In this document: positions 6,985 through 7,045 of the stretch, in pieces | How positions within the stretch are numbered: position 1 is the stretch's first letter | How the letters are laid out: each line of letters starts with the position of its first letter | Origin: an uncultured Devosia sp. | GTDB taxonomy: Bacteria; Pseudomonadota; Alphaproteobacteria; Rhizobiales; Devosiaceae | DNA length: 7,045 nt | Direction: 5' to 3' | NCBI GenBank assembly: GCA_946480655.1 | Contig: CAMLKN010000116.1 | Coordinates: forward strand, 1-7,045 | The notes under the pieces: model-generated | Seen by the model: the letters and a program-made list of their open reading frames with translations, nothing else | Told to the model about the DNA's origin: nothing | Database searches by the model: none | Made by a program: the position numbers and the translations under genes

Positions 6985-7045
6985 GCTCTTCCGGCAGTTG
7001 TTTGAAGATCGTTCTGCGGACCCAAGGCATGCAAATGCATCGCCC

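Noticed and set aside
5591..7030. Long minus-strand open frame (479 codons)
   Set aside because: It is antisense to the dehydrogenase gene and operon terminator, has a composition typical of GC-rich shadow frames (many H, R, G), and no recognisable domain.

Overview
The window reads as a piece of core chromosome from a GC-rich alphaproteobacterium. It is most likely in the Hyphomicrobiales (Rhizobiales), with a Devosia-like feel; this is inferred from protein family resemblance and the RNase P RNA, since no search could be run. Every gene I can support lies on the + strand. I see no insertion sequences, phage genes, tRNAs, CRISPR arrays or toxin/defence modules.

Positions 1-1906 hold a methionine/one-carbon unit. 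An ArsR-type helix-turn-helix protein fused to a SAM-dependent methyltransferase domain (its 5' end probably outside the window) is followed after 3 nt by metF, methylenetetrahydrofolate reductase. A strong intrinsic terminator closes the unit. The regulator has no metal-binding cysteines and probably senses SAM or S-adenosylhomocysteine.

Positions 1977-3653 hold two genes. The first encodes a membrane-anchored or exported protein rich in Pro, Ala and Val, of unknown function, with an acidic and aromatic C-terminal tail. The second encodes a soluble TerB-DnaJ (DjlA-like) co-chaperone.

Positions 3683-4068 are rnpB, the RNase P RNA, identified from its universally conserved blocks and a perfect 11-bp P1 helix. 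A plausible promoter has its -35 box overlapping the djlA-like stop codon. The 3' strand of P1 can also fold into a competing hairpin followed by T-rich sequence. A 51-codon gene for a small exported protein (4200-4355) follows, with a hairpin behind it.

Positions 4512-6984 are a two-gene polyamine operon. It encodes carboxy(nor)spermidine decarboxylase (nspC) and carboxy(nor)spermidine dehydrogenase (a saccharopine dehydrogenase-family protein that starts at TTG), and ends at a good intrinsic terminator. Together they would make spermidine from putrescine and aspartate semialdehyde without decarboxylated SAM. The chemistry is written out from established pathway knowledge; the choice of spermidine over norspermidine is inferred. 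No novel multi-gene system is evident. The most notable points are the SAM-domain regulator next to metF, the small secreted peptide, the rnpB boundary architecture and the unknown Pro/Ala-rich anchored protein.
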